Assembly (NCBI GenBank): GCA_043228905.1
Contig: JBHGNT010000006.1
Coordinates: 21,204,001-21,268,000 of the forward strand
Direction: 5' to 3'
Source of the DNA: Azolla caroliniana
Lineage: Eukaryota; Polypodiophyta
DNA length: 64,000 nucleotides
The notes beneath the pieces are model-generated. The model was not told where the DNA came from, did not search any database, and worked only from the letters and a program-made list of their open reading frames with translations. Of this stretch, positions 42,032 to 52,412 are shown in pieces; positions within the stretch are counted from its first letter, which is position 1, and each line of letters begins with the position of its first letter. A program made the position numbers and the translations under genes.

Positions 42032-43380
42032 ACGTTTGTATGCTCGTCTCACCATTCGAACTTCATTATTTTCTTTAGCAATCCATATAATGGATCGACG
42101 ACATGAGCGTAGTACGGAATCTAGATATGATAAAACGTGCATGCTTCAAGGAATCTTCGAACCTCCGTTTGGGTTACACATTCTTCTTTCATGTCCAGGA
42201 TCGCGTTCACCTTGGATGGCGAAGGATTCCGGCCGTATGCTCCACACAAGTGACCTACCACCAGGATCTCCGATTGCCTGAATGCAGTTTTTTCTCCTGA
42301 AAATGTCAAATTCGCATCTTCGAGCCTTTGGAGCACCTTCTCGCAATCTTTCATATGATCCACAACGAACTTTCTACAACGTTCCTTATCTTTCGATTCA
42401 TCCTTCTCCTCATCCGAACATCTTTCAAGACCTCGTTCATGGCATTCACCATATGAGCCACCGAGTTCGTTGCACCTTGAGGTAAGGTACACATCCGCAC
42501 AAGCCCAATCAGAGTTCTCATAGTTGTAATGTCACGATTGTCGACTGCCAACTGGAATTGATCGTATCCAGAGTAGAGATCACCAATGGAGTAGATAGAC
42601 CGTCTTGCAAATGCTTCGGCAAATTCATCCACACTCGGACTGATTCCAGCATTCCGAATTGTCACCTTGTTGACGGGTTGAAGATCTTGGATGAATTGCA
42701 ATGATCCATTCTTCTTCGGCATTGTGAACCACCTATTAGAATAGGGAGCATTCGACGGTTCCAAACTTCCCATATCCACCTTCTCCTTTAAGAGCTCAAT
42801 CAGCTTCAGTAGGTGTGCTCTCGGAATCGGTATCAGTTTCAAATTCCAAGGCACGTGCAACACCGTGAAGATCACCATCGGTTCTATCGTCCTTGAATTA
42901 GCACATCCTATTTCTTGTGGGAAAAATGTGAAACCCTTCCCAGGTCTTTCAAGCATTCCGCGGAACATTCACTCCTCTTCAGGGAGGAGGAAATCTTCCT
43001 TCCCAACTTGTAGCTTTCTTTTCGTCTCTTCGGTGAAGACATGACCTATTGCCTTTGGATCCCTTAGGCTTGGATCATTGGTGACTTCCTTCATCTTTTG
43101 CTAGCTATCTTTTGGTAGCGGAACCGCAATTGGATTGATCTTTCTATCCACCGTTTTATATTTTGTGTTGACTCCAACTTCCTCCATGAAGATGCCTCGA
43201 TGATATTCATTGATGATAGTATACATGTTGACGGAGTTAATCGAAATCACATGTTGATTGTGAAGATAGCTCAAGTCCACGACTTCCTCAATTTCGCTGA
43301 TGGTGTCGTTAAATGAGGCCTCTTCCATAATATGAGTCACAAATTCTTCTTCGTCGATTATGTTTTCTTCTTTCAGCATC
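42032..43380 (-). pseudogene. Gypsy-G reverse transcriptase and preceding linker
   Basis: Minus strand. The linker at 43379-43101 is acidic. RT (42968-42351) has PKKNGSLQFIQDLQPVN, GDLYSGYDQFQL and a CTLPQGATNSVAHM block. Its second half after a frame change (42492-42121) has GEKTAF and a VRRFLEAC block. The segment with the catalytic YLDD/FLDD box is garbled around 42350-42420, where the frame breaks. The end (about 42032) joins RNase H at 41005 when the solo LTR is removed. Confidence 0.78.
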
Positions 43381-43549
43381 TTCTCGAAGTCTTGTATCCG
43401 ACGCTTGTCCTTCTTGTTGGGTAGTACTGGTTTACATGCGCCAGTAGGTGTGACACATGTTGCTTCTCCTTGTAATCCACGAGCTCTACTTTCTTGTGGG
43501 GACTTGTGATTGATCGGACTATTTGTGCCCCATGCTTCAATAGTCCACT

Positions 43550-44326
43550 CTAAAAATCCGAGGAGTCGCCTCCAAGGTTATCTCGATTTCTTTCATGATT
43601 AGCCTGCACTGTTAGGAATTGAACAGATCTTTGGTTGTCAAGACTCTTGATCCGCGCGAAGGCTACTCCATTATCGAACACCTTGGTCTCCATCCGGGAT
43701 GATGTGATATACGGTTGTCCTAGGATGATAGGATGCGAAGCCGATTCTTGCACAAAGAAGTGTTGATCCATCTCCACATCCCCAATTGTGACTTTAACAT
43801 TTGGACAAGCTCCATACAAGTCCTCTGTGGTCTTTGTTGCCGCTCGAATCTTCCATCCATGGTTTGTGTTAGTTGGCCATCTTCCTTTTTTGTAGAACTC
43901 GGTTGACATGAGGTTGATCTCCGAGCCATGGTCGATCAAGGCTACCACGGTCTCTTTCTTCTCCCCGATCTTCATCGGCGTCTCCGTTGTCGCTTGTGCC
44001 CAATGAGGTTTAGTATAGTGGCTGTCCACCAAATCTTCATTGACTTCGTCCCTTGCCATCGTTAGGGCATTTGTTTTTGCTATTAACGACTTCTCTTCTT
44101 CCTCGTTCGACTATTGCCTTTTTCTCTTCACAAGGTCCACGATCGTATCATGGAACTCCTTCTTCGTAATGCCGAGCAATTCCCTCGAGGACAAGGTCAC
44201 GTGGTTATCGAGAACACGTTCCTCGAGAATCTTCTTTAGATATGTCGTTTGCTCTATGTCAGAACTTAGCTTATAGGTAGGCATAATTCTTGTCTTCCGA
44301 GTGGGGTCTTCGACACCAACCTTCAC
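43550..44326 (-). pseudogene. Gypsy-G protease and gag C-terminal spacer
   Basis: Minus strand, same frame as gag. Retropepsin-like active site VALIDHGSEINLMS (about 43930), with Asp-His-Gly instead of Asp-Ser/Thr-Gly, followed by the HPIILGQPYI strand (about 43730). Upstream, ERVLDNHVTLSSRELLGI marks the conserved spacer seen before the protease in this lineage. One TAG lies near 44111. Confidence 0.75.
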
Positions 44327-44464
44327 GGGCCGAACCGTTTCTTCGACTCATTTGCTCGACTCCCCTTTCCGGCTTGAGTCTTACTCCATTTGTAAAGCTC
44401 GACTTGTTTCTGCATCTTCTTTCTTTTTTGCACTCCTTGTTTCATGTCTTTTTGATGGGTTATC

Positions 44465-45796
44465 TTACCCTTCCATTCTTTTTCTCTTTTCATCCACAAA
44501 CACCTTGTGGTTGTCACACATCACTTCCGCGAATATGGTGTTGTCATCCACAGGATCCGACCATCCGGTTATGCTTTGCACACTTCGGTCTGCAAGCTCG
44601 ACCTCGTTCGAAGTGACCTTTCCCTTGTTCTCATACTCGAGAACGGTAGACCAAAACTTTGCTCCTACTTTAGCAACTTCCGTTTTGTCTTTCCCGACTC
44701 TTATTCTAGCCAATGAAGCATAGTGCATCGCATCCACATGAGTCGCCTTGGCATCTTCCATGGTTTTCTTCATTCCTCCTCTCCCGAAATTCACCCGTAG
44801 GGGTTTTCTAGTCTCACTTGAGTAGATCATGTTGCCATCTATGTATACGATATTTTGTCGAATGGCGTCTTGAAGGTTCATGCAATCCCTTCTCATGTGG
44901 TCCATGCTATTGCACCACACGCATCTAAAGGATTGTTTTCCTTTGGGCCCCCGACGATACATGTTGGCTAGCGTGACCATCTCGAACTTCTTCGCCAGTT
45001 TTTCGATGATGTCATCATCAATCTTCTTTTCTTCCGGGTTGCTTTGTTTGGGCGGCTCAGCTACTTTCGGTTGTCTCATTTTCTCCCCAGTCGACCCTGC
45101 CAAGTTGGTGTCATCAACCCACTGACGACGCTTGTCGAGCCTGTTGCACACTCGCTTCACCGCAATCCGGTCTGCCACAAGTCTGTTTGCTTGGGTATCA
45201 TCTTCAAGAAGAGTCCCCAATTCTCTTCTATCCTTCATATCCACAACTTTTAAGAAATACAAAGTCTTGTCCTCCTCAAGCAGCACTTGGTCCGTGTTGG
45301 GGAGACGATTGAACATCTGGTCGAATTCATCGTACACCCTCGAGGTGCTCATCTTCTTATTTTTCTTTTCTATCCACTTCATCAAGGCATGTTAGGTCAT
45401 CCTCGACAAATCTTTCGTCGCGAACTCCGCGAATATTGCTCTCTCGAACTCGGACCATGTTGTCTTGCCTTCTTGAAGATCGATGACACGTTTTTGGATG
45501 TTGTTGGTGACCACTCTCTTGAAACTTGTAATTTGATGCGTTTGGGACATGTCCCTTTGATTCATCTCCCTTTTGTATGCATCAAGGAACTTCGTAATGT
45601 TCCTTCCATCAAATTGACCCTGGAGCTCTACGACACGGTCGACGACCTTCTCCACGCTCGCATCGTTGTCCCGAGAGCTCATCATTTGTTCGACGATTAC
45701 CATCATCCTTTTGAACTCTCCTGCTTGACTGCTTGAGGACGCCATCTCCAAGTATTGGTTGATCCTCAACTTGATCCTTCCTACTGCCTCTTTCAC
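44465..45796 (-). pseudogene. Gypsy-G gag
   Basis: Minus strand from about 45796, one frame with a TAA at 45392. The N-terminal half has FDGRNITKFLDAYKREM and a later EFERAIFAEF helix, a typical gypsy gag core. The C-terminal half has a zinc knuckle CVWCNSMDHMRRDC (CX2CX4HX4C, about 44930-44885). A related gag lies at 62824-63189. It would form the particle and bind RNA. Confidence 0.8.
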
Positions 45797-45808
45797 ATCG
45801 GGTTCACC
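45795..45808 (-). other. Putative Gypsy-G primer-binding site
   Basis: The minus strand reads TGGTGAACCCGATG. The same TGGTGAACCC block follows the LTR ends of elements M (62781) and N (63913), so it is the conserved primer site of the family. Here it sits nine bases from the LTR, further than usual. Confidence 0.6.
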
Positions 45809-45817
45809 ACTTAATTA

Positions 45818-46235
45818 TGTTGTGAAAATCCATCACTATGTGCAGATCGTGAGGCGGAACCATCATGGTTCTAGACCGGAAGGATTCGAAGTTTGTACTA
45901 GCTTTAGTGAGAAAATATTTTAGATAGATTGAGAGAGATTGATATGGAAAAAGAGAGAGATTGAGATAAAGATTTAAATGCTTAATTTTAGATTTGAGAG
46001 ACAAGATACATCAATAATAGGATAACAATTTTCATACTTTTTATTTCTTGATTAATACATAGCCCGTTTTTCTTCTCCATCCACTCTTTTATAGATGCCC
46101 CCATGCATATGATGCATGTGAGGGTGCAAGACATGCATGTAATGCATAAAAGGCATGAGATGCATCTTTGCCATTTGGCGCTCATGCATTACATGTGTTG
46201 CATGATAACCATGTCACTCATTCAACCTCTCAAGC
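45818..46235 (-). repeat. Gypsy-G 5' LTR, inner part only
   Basis: Starts TGTTGTGAAAATCC on plus and aligns to 37923-38330 nearly base for base. After about 46235 the colinear match ends abruptly at CAACCTCTC. Confidence 0.85.
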
Positions 46236-46289
46236 GGGCCTAGGCAAGAGTACCCACGCACCCTCAAGCGAGCCTAGGCAAGGAAGTAA

Positions 46290-47150
46290 CACAATTGTCA
46301 TGTGATTCTTCACACACTATGTAAAAAAATAATGAAATAATTATTTTATATTAGCTTAATGGCTTGTTATAGAAAGATGAACGCCTTCAAGAGTTTACGA
46401 ATGCATTTTACTACATATAAAATGGATAACTACATATTAAGTTATGTAACTATGAAGCTTAAGAGGATGAGGGAATACTATAATTTTAGGATATCCCACA
46501 TATAGGAAACTTTAGCATCCAACTATATAAGCATATTGAAAACCATCAGTTTTGATCTATGTGTTAAGAGCACAAAAGGAATGGTTGAACTTGGACCAAT
46601 TTGTCTACATGGACAAATGTGGCTAAGGAACCGACAATCGAAAACCGGATGGAGCCGGCAATCGGAAATTGGACTGGATGGAGCCGGCAATCGGTGATTG
46701 GGTGGAGCCGGAAACCGAAAATTGGACAGAGCTGGCAATTGGAGACTGGACGGAACTGGCAATTGGCAGCCAACAATCGGCAAACGGCGAACGGGTAGAG
46801 CCGGCAACCGGATAGAACTGGCGACCGGACAGAGCCGACAACCGGGAATCGGATGGAATCGGCAACCGCACGAAATCGACAACGAAGCCAGGAATTGGAG
46901 ACTGAACGGAGACAACAACCGGGAATCAGACGAAATCGACAATCGGACGGAACCGTCAATGAAGCCGGCAACAGGGAACTAGACGAAGCCGGCAACCGAA
47001 TGGAACTAGCGATGGGACCGATGACGAAACCAATCAGGTGGAGACTTGACGGATCGGATGGGCGACGATCGAGATGGACGGATGATAGGATCATGCGGCA
47101 AATTAATGTAAAGTAAAGTGAAGGCGATGTCGACGCGTGTAACTGAAGTT
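46290..47150 (+). repeat. Inverted LTR half with an expanded minisatellite
   Basis: Bases 46290-46570 are the reverse complement of the outer half of the Gypsy-G LTR (compare 38640-38940). Bases 46620-47020 are the matching GC-rich middle, expanded to about 400 bp of degenerate units of about 20-25 bp (GGAGCCGGCAATCGG-like). Open frames across it on both strands are repeat artefacts. Confidence 0.65.
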
Positions 47151-47198
47151 GGAGGGCATGCATAAATTAAAGGTCATGTGGAAGGCATACAAAAGAAA

Positions 47199-47203
47199 GG
47201 TGG
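47199..47203. repeat. Target-site duplication of Gypsy-H, left copy (GGTGG)
   Basis: GGTGG before the 5' LTR equals GGTGG at 52866-52870 after the 3' LTR. Confidence 0.93.
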
Positions 47204-47656
47204 TGTCATGATATGGCAAGACTCGAACCCATGACCTTATGCTACATGGGTCGAGCTCTTACCATTAGACTATGAATTGTAATTTGGAGGACATTATTTT
47301 CATTTATACTTTATCATAGAAAATTGATGTATATTCTAGATCTCTCTAGAACATTCTAGAAGCTTCAGGATTATTCCTAAAAACACTATAAAAGGAGGCA
47401 CAAGGCATTGTTTTGAACCAAATTGGTTCAACGCCAGTCTTAAGCCTCTTAGCCGATTTGTACTTATCTTTTCACATAATATAAGAGTTGTTGTCATCAT
47501 CCTTCTCTCTCTCTCATTCTCGTTATCTCTCTCTCTCTCTCTCTCCTCTTCTCACTTCCTCTCTCGGGAATCTTACGCAGTCCCGTCCCCTTAGTACTAA
47601 TAGTACTGTTCTTCTTTAGTACTAATTCCATCTCTGCTTTAGTACTATTCCTGACA
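47204..47656 (+). repeat. Gypsy-H 5' LTR
   Basis: 453 bp, TGTCATGATATGG to TTCCTGACA. TATA box TATAAAA at 47387-47393. A 19-base palindrome (TTGAACCAA, A, TTGGTTCAA) at 47413-47431 sits at the expected transcription start. It also has a CT microsatellite (about 47525-47545) and four TTAGTACTA-type motifs near the 3' end. A tRNA-like block lies antisense at its very start. Confidence 0.95.
47213..47280 (-). other. Antisense tRNA-like block in the Gypsy-H 5' LTR
   Basis: On the minus strand box A-like TAGTCTAATGG (47272-47262) and box B GGGTTCGAGTC (47230-47220) are spaced by 42 bases. The 3' end of the tRNA-like sequence lies about ten bases from the LTR terminus. The copy in the 3' LTR (about 52422-52489) is identical. 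It resembles a SINE or tRNA head. No proper anticodon arm forms, so I do not call a tRNA gene. Confidence 0.6.
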
Positions 47657-47658
47657 GT

Positions 47659-47670
47659 TTGAACCAATTT
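47659..47670 (+). other. Putative self-priming site of Gypsy-H
   Basis: TTGAACCAATTT begins two bases after the 5' LTR and is perfectly complementary to AAATTGGTTCAA at 47420-47431, which starts 33 bases downstream of the TATA box, where the transcript should begin. No TGG, needed for a tRNA CCA end, occurs in the first 30 bases after the LTR. This is the arrangement known for Tf1-type self-primed elements. Confidence 0.6.
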
Positions 47671-47697
47671 TCCTCCTCCTACCCTTTTCCCTATACT

Positions 47698-48690
47698 ATG
47701 GCTACTGTTAGCGCCCAAGAATATCAATCCGTTTTCTCCGAGCTACAGTGCTTAAAAGAAAAATTTGTTGCCTTGGAACAAGAAAACCAACGGCTGATAG
47801 GGGATCTGCAACAAATCGCTCTAGAAAAGCAACAAACGCAACAACAACATGGGGAGTTAGCGTTACGGGTGCAACAACTCGAAGCGGCATTGCAACAACA
47901 AGGATCAAGTCCCCAAGGATTTCATAAAGAGCCGAAGATTGGACTTCCTGTGAATTTGATGGAACGTGATTGCAATTCAGGGGATTCCTTAATCAAGTAC
48001 GATTAGTCCTCCAAATTCATCCTTCCCGATACCCCACTGATGCATCCCGAGTCGGCTTAATAGGCACATTTCTTAGCGGCTCAGCCTTAGCATGGTTCAC
48101 TCCGCTTCTAGAAAAACAATCGCCCTTGCTTAATAACTTTGAAGATTTTATTAGTGAGTTCAAAGCTTGCTTTGGAGACACCGACAACATCAGGACGACG
48201 ATCAACAAGATCTGGCGATTGCGTCAAGGCGATCGTCCAGCCTCTGCCTACGCGGCGGATTTCCGCCTACTCGCTTCAGACATACCCTGGGATGATCAAG
48301 CACTAATGGACCAGTTTCGCTATGGCCTGCGAAACGATGTCAAAGATCTACTTCTAACTTTCCCCGAAGAACCAAAGTCTCTTACGGAGGCAATCAGTCG
48401 AGCGGTCCGATGTGACAACTGCCTTTTCGAACGGCGTTCGGAACATCAATTACAGATACCACGCGCTAGGCTGGAGCCCACTTACGCCGCAGTCGCGGCT
48501 AAACCGTTTGCACGAGACATACCTTAATCAAATACTTCGACAGCGACGGAGATCGATACCATGCGTCGACGCGGTCCGTTATCGGAAGAAGAAAAGCAAC
48601 GACGACGTGCAAATCGATTATGTCTTTATTGCGGTGGACCAGGGCATATCGCAATCAATTGTCCCATAGGCCAAGAAGACAAGTAAATCA
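47698..48690 (+). pseudogene. Gypsy-H gag
   Basis: ATG 47698 opens with a coiled-coil segment rich in Gln and Glu (residues 10-70). A frameshift near 47950 and a TGA soon after separate it from the gag core (47970-48527: RGFLNQVRLVLQ, GTFLSGSALAWF). A TAA at 48525 (from CAA by context) interrupts before an Arg-rich stretch and the zinc knuckle [15 protein letters not shown] (about 48626-48670). The knuckle and the RRR...CLYCGGPGH arrangement are typical of fungal and vertebrate sushi-like gag. Confidence 0.82.
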
Positions 48691-48849
48691 AATTGTAGCC
48701 TGTACTAAACCCGAGTCAATTCTTCCCTTAGGAGTGTCTGATAGTATTAATAGTACTAATAGAGTGTTTGATAGTATTCATAGTACTAATAGCCTAAGTA
48801 TCTCAAATAAATTTGAAATCCTTAGTCAATTAGAGGAAGAGTTAAATGA

Positions 48850-50247
48850 TTGAGTCCATCCAAAATAGGAGCCGTTTGGTTGGACAACAACCCTAGATCT
48901 GTACAGCCCATTAGTGGTTCCATTCCTTCCAAGCAAGTTAGGAATGTGTTCCTAGCCCAAGTCATTGTTAGTACTAAAAGTACTCCCCCAGTACCCGTCC
49001 TAGCACTTTTAGATTCCGGAGCTAATTCCTGTTTCATGGATCGAAATTTTGCCCAAGCTTCTCAGATATCCTTAAGAAAACTTCCTTGTCCCGCATCTGT
49101 AGTACTCATTGATGGTCGTCCCATTGCTTCCGGGTATATTGTAGAAGAATCAGAACCCATTCAAGTTGTCCTAGGTAGTTTTGTGTGTGTAATATCATTT
49201 AATATAATTAGTAGTCTAGAGCATCCCATTGTCCTAGGATTACCTTGGTTTGAATTACATAATCCAGCCATAGATTGGAGAACAAGAGAAGTCCGATATC
49301 GACCACCCCAAGAATCAACTCACCGAGTTTCGACCATTTCACTCCATCAACTATGCGAAGAAGGACCCAAGGAGGCAATCTTCCTATTTGCAATATCAGT
49401 ACATCCTTCCAGCACTATTAAGAAGGACTCCTCAGTACAACTTCCAGCAAAATATCATCCTTATGCCGATGTATTTGACAAGGTAAAACCTGGCACCCTT
49501 CCTCATCACCGTCCCTATGACTGTCCCATCGATTTACAACCAGGAACCGAGCCACCATGGGGACCAATTTACAACTTGTCACCCACCGAGTTAGAAGTCC
49601 TTCGAGCCTACATAGAGGAGAACTTGGCAAGCGGGTTCATCCGTCATTCGAAATCTCCGGCCGGTGCACCCATCTTCTTTGTCAAGAAGAAATATGGCTC
49701 ACTTCGTCTTGTCGTTGATTACCGCGGATTGAATAAAGTCACCATCTGGAATAGGTATGCACTTCCTCTTATATCAAGTCTTTTAGAGCGAGTTAATGGT
49801 GCCAAGTTTTTTACTAAAATCGACCTACGAGGAGCGTATAACCTCGTGCGGATCCAACCGGGAGATGAATGGAAGACCGCCTTTCGCATGCGGTATGGGC
49901 ATTTCGACTATACTGTTATGCCGTTCGGCCTAACCAATGCACCCGCAGTCTTCCAACACATGGCAAATGATATATTCAGAGACCTCTTGGATATCTGTTT
50001 GATCATTTATCTGGATGATCTATTGATTTATTCGAAGACCCAGGAAGAGCACGATTCTCATGTACTATTAGTACTAAAGCGACTCCGCGAGAATGGTCTT
50101 TATGCCAAGCTAGAAAAATGTAGCTTTGACTGCAAGCAAGTGGAATTTCTAGGCTACGTCATCTCCTCAAAGGGCATCGCCATGGATCCAGCTAAAATCC
50201 AAACTGTACTAGAGTGGCAAATTCCACGGTCGGTACGAGATGTATAA
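48850..50247 (+). pseudogene. Gypsy-H protease and reverse transcriptase
   Basis: Open for 465 codons. Protease LLDSGANSCF (about residues 53-62) with the later HPIVLGLPWF flap-type strand. RT begins about residue 205 and has FVKKKYGSLRLVVDYRGLN, KIDLRGAYNLVRI and the catalytic YLDD at about 50011-50022. It ends in TAA at 50245, where homologues continue with Gln, so the frame originally ran on into RNase H. The start is not certain: readable pol-like sequence precedes it in another frame. Confidence 0.88.
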
Positions 50248-50925
50248 TGTTTTCTAGGTTTTGCTAACTTCTACCGTAAGTTTATACAGGATTACTCGAA
50301 GATTATTTTACCTCTCACACAACTTACGAAGAAGGGCCAAGCATTTCTTTGGTCCATAGAAGCAGATATGGCTTTTCGGCATCTTAAGAAAGCCTTTACA
50401 TCAGCATCGATTCTAGCTCATGTGGATACAAGCAAACCATTCATCATGGAGGCCGACGCATCAGATTTCGCCCTCGGTAGCATCCTTTCTCAACAAGGAG
50501 ATAAAGAAGAGTTGCATCCGGTGGCTTTCCATTCGCGCAAATTCGATGTCGCAGAAATCAACTACGAAATACATGACAAGGAGTTATTAGCCATCGTGGA
50601 TTCATTTGTACAATAGCGGCATTTCTTAGAGGGCTCTCCACATCAGGTCATTGTCTTTAGCGATCATAAAAATCTTACTTATTTTCAGAACGCTCGCGTA
50701 CTAAATCGACGGCAAGCTCGGTGGGCGCAATTCCTCACGCGTTTCGACTTCAAAATCACATATCGACCGGGGAAGCAGCAAGGAAAAGCAGATGCACTAT
50801 CATGACGTTCATATCTTGCACCTCGTCCTGGTGATGCAACATTTGATAATCAAAAGCAAGTAATCTTGGGACCAACACGATTGCACATGACGCGGATTCA
50901 CGGATTACCGATGACATACGTGCAA
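50248..50925 (+). pseudogene. Gypsy-H RNase H and spacer
   Basis: Continues the RT frame. [12 protein letters not shown] follows the TAA, then [14 protein letters not shown] (RNase H first strand with catalytic Asp), HDKELLAI and, after a TAG at 50614 (Trp expected), FSDHKNL and [16 protein letters not shown] is followed by TGA (Arg expected) near 50803. A frameshift near 50900 leads into integrase. Confidence 0.83.
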
Positions 50926-50927
50926 CC

Positions 50928-52013
50928 TTGAAGACGGATAGTTTTGCTCAAGTCATCCTGGCGCACATTGATACTTCTCGGGCATCCTGTTCTCGGTCTC
51001 AACAACCAGGTATTGACTACCGACAATTCGAATTTCACGATGGTTTGTTATTCTTTAAAAAGCGCGTATATGTCCTCGATTACTCCTGTCGCCTTCAAAT
51101 TGTCCAGCATTGTCACGACACCCATACGACGGGACATTTCGGTAGTACTAAGACGTTGGAGCTAGTGCAACGATCTTTTTGGTGGCCCCACATGCGCCGT
51201 TTTGTCGACGACTACGTTCGGACCTGTGATGCTTGCTGCCGAGCAAAGATGCCACGACACCATCCATATGGCTTGTTGGAACCCTTACCGATTCCAAGTA
51301 AGCCGTGGCAGTGTATTTGTCTTGATTTTATCACAGATCTGCCGGTCTCGAAGGGGTTCGATGCTATCCTAACCATTGTCATTCGATATACGAAGATGGC
51401 ACATTTTGTGCCGTGTACTAAAGCCATCACTAGCGAGGAAACCACCGCCCTTGTTATGCGTGAGGTATTTCGGCATCATGGCCTCCCAGACAGTATCATC
51501 AGTGACCGAGGACCGCAATTTGTCTCCAAATTTTGGCAACATCTCTTCAAGATGCTCAAGGTCTCCTGCAATCTCTCCTCCGGCTACCATCCTCAGACTG
51601 ACGGTCAGGCGGAACGAACAAACCAAACGTTGGAGCAATATCTCCGGTGTTTCCTAAGTTATCAACAGGACGATTGGGCCGAGATTCTCCACTTTGCGGA
51701 GTTTGCGTATAATAATGCTATTCACTCCTCGATTCGAGTCTCCCCATTTTTCGCTTATACCGGTTTCCATCCTCGTTGGTCGGTGATCGACACCCCGGAG
51801 CTACCTACCAACCCTCATGCTGAGGATCATTTGGAGAGGCTACGCAAGATCCAGATGGATCTCTCTACTCACCTTCATCATGCTCAACACACACAGAAGA
51901 CTTATGCGGATCGTCATCGGATTCCCTCCTCTTTTGCCATCGGAGATCGAGTATGGCTCTTACGTCGTCACATCAAGACTACTCGACCGTGCGACAAGTT
52001 GGATTATCGATGA
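50928..52013 (+). pseudogene. Gypsy-H integrase
   Basis: 361 codons open. The H2C2 zinc domain has HDTHTTGHFG and CDACCRAK. The DDE core has CLDFITDLP (first Asp), ISDRGPQF (second Asp) and HPQTDGQAERTNQ (Glu). The GPY-type C-terminal region starts KTTRPCDKLDYR, then TGA (Arg expected by homology). It would join the DNA copy into the host genome. Confidence 0.9.
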
Positions 52014-52368
52014 CTCGGTCCCTTCCGTATTACGGGTAAGATTAATGATGTCACATTCCGCCTTGATCTCCCTCTGCAGCTTCGGATACATCCGGTTTTC
52101 ATTGTTCTCTTCTTGAACCTTATAAAGCAAACACCATTCCCGATCGTGTGACACCACCGCCGCCCCCGTTGGAGTTGGACGCCGGCCCGGAGTATGAGTT
52201 GCTACCATCCTCGATCCCAAACTTGTTCGCAACAAACTTTATTACTTGGTCGATTGGCTCGGTTATAGTCCGAGCGAACGTACTTGGGAACCCGTCGAGC
52301 ATGTTGCCAATGCACAAGATCTTCTTGCTGATTTCCACCAAAAGTATCCAGACAAACTCGGTCCGTAA
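52014..52368 (+). pseudogene. Gypsy-H integrase tail and chromodomain
   Basis: After the TGA the frame shifts twice (about 52105 and 52195). The last segment reads YYLVDWLGY, then ERTWEPVEHV, with aromatic residues placed as in a chromodomain, and ends at TAA 52366. The chromodomain of such integrases reads histone methylation to choose insertion sites. This defines the element as a chromovirus. Confidence 0.78.
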
Positions 52369-52399
52369 TTAGCGCCGACTCGTTCCACTCGTCGTCTTT

Positions 52400-52412
52400 A
52401 AGGGGGAGATAG
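52400..52412 (+). other. Gypsy-H polypurine tract
   Basis: AAGGGGGAGATAG lies directly before the 3' LTR. Confidence 0.85.

Noticed and set aside
46523-47163. Several overlapping open frames of 65-199 codons
   Set aside because: They are the six-frame reading of the GC-rich minisatellite inside an inverted LTR; frames on both strands are equally open.
47213-47280. A functional tRNA gene
   Set aside because: Boxes A and B are present but a standard 5-bp anticodon stem with 7-base loop cannot be formed, and acceptor pairing is poor. Kept only as tRNA-like.
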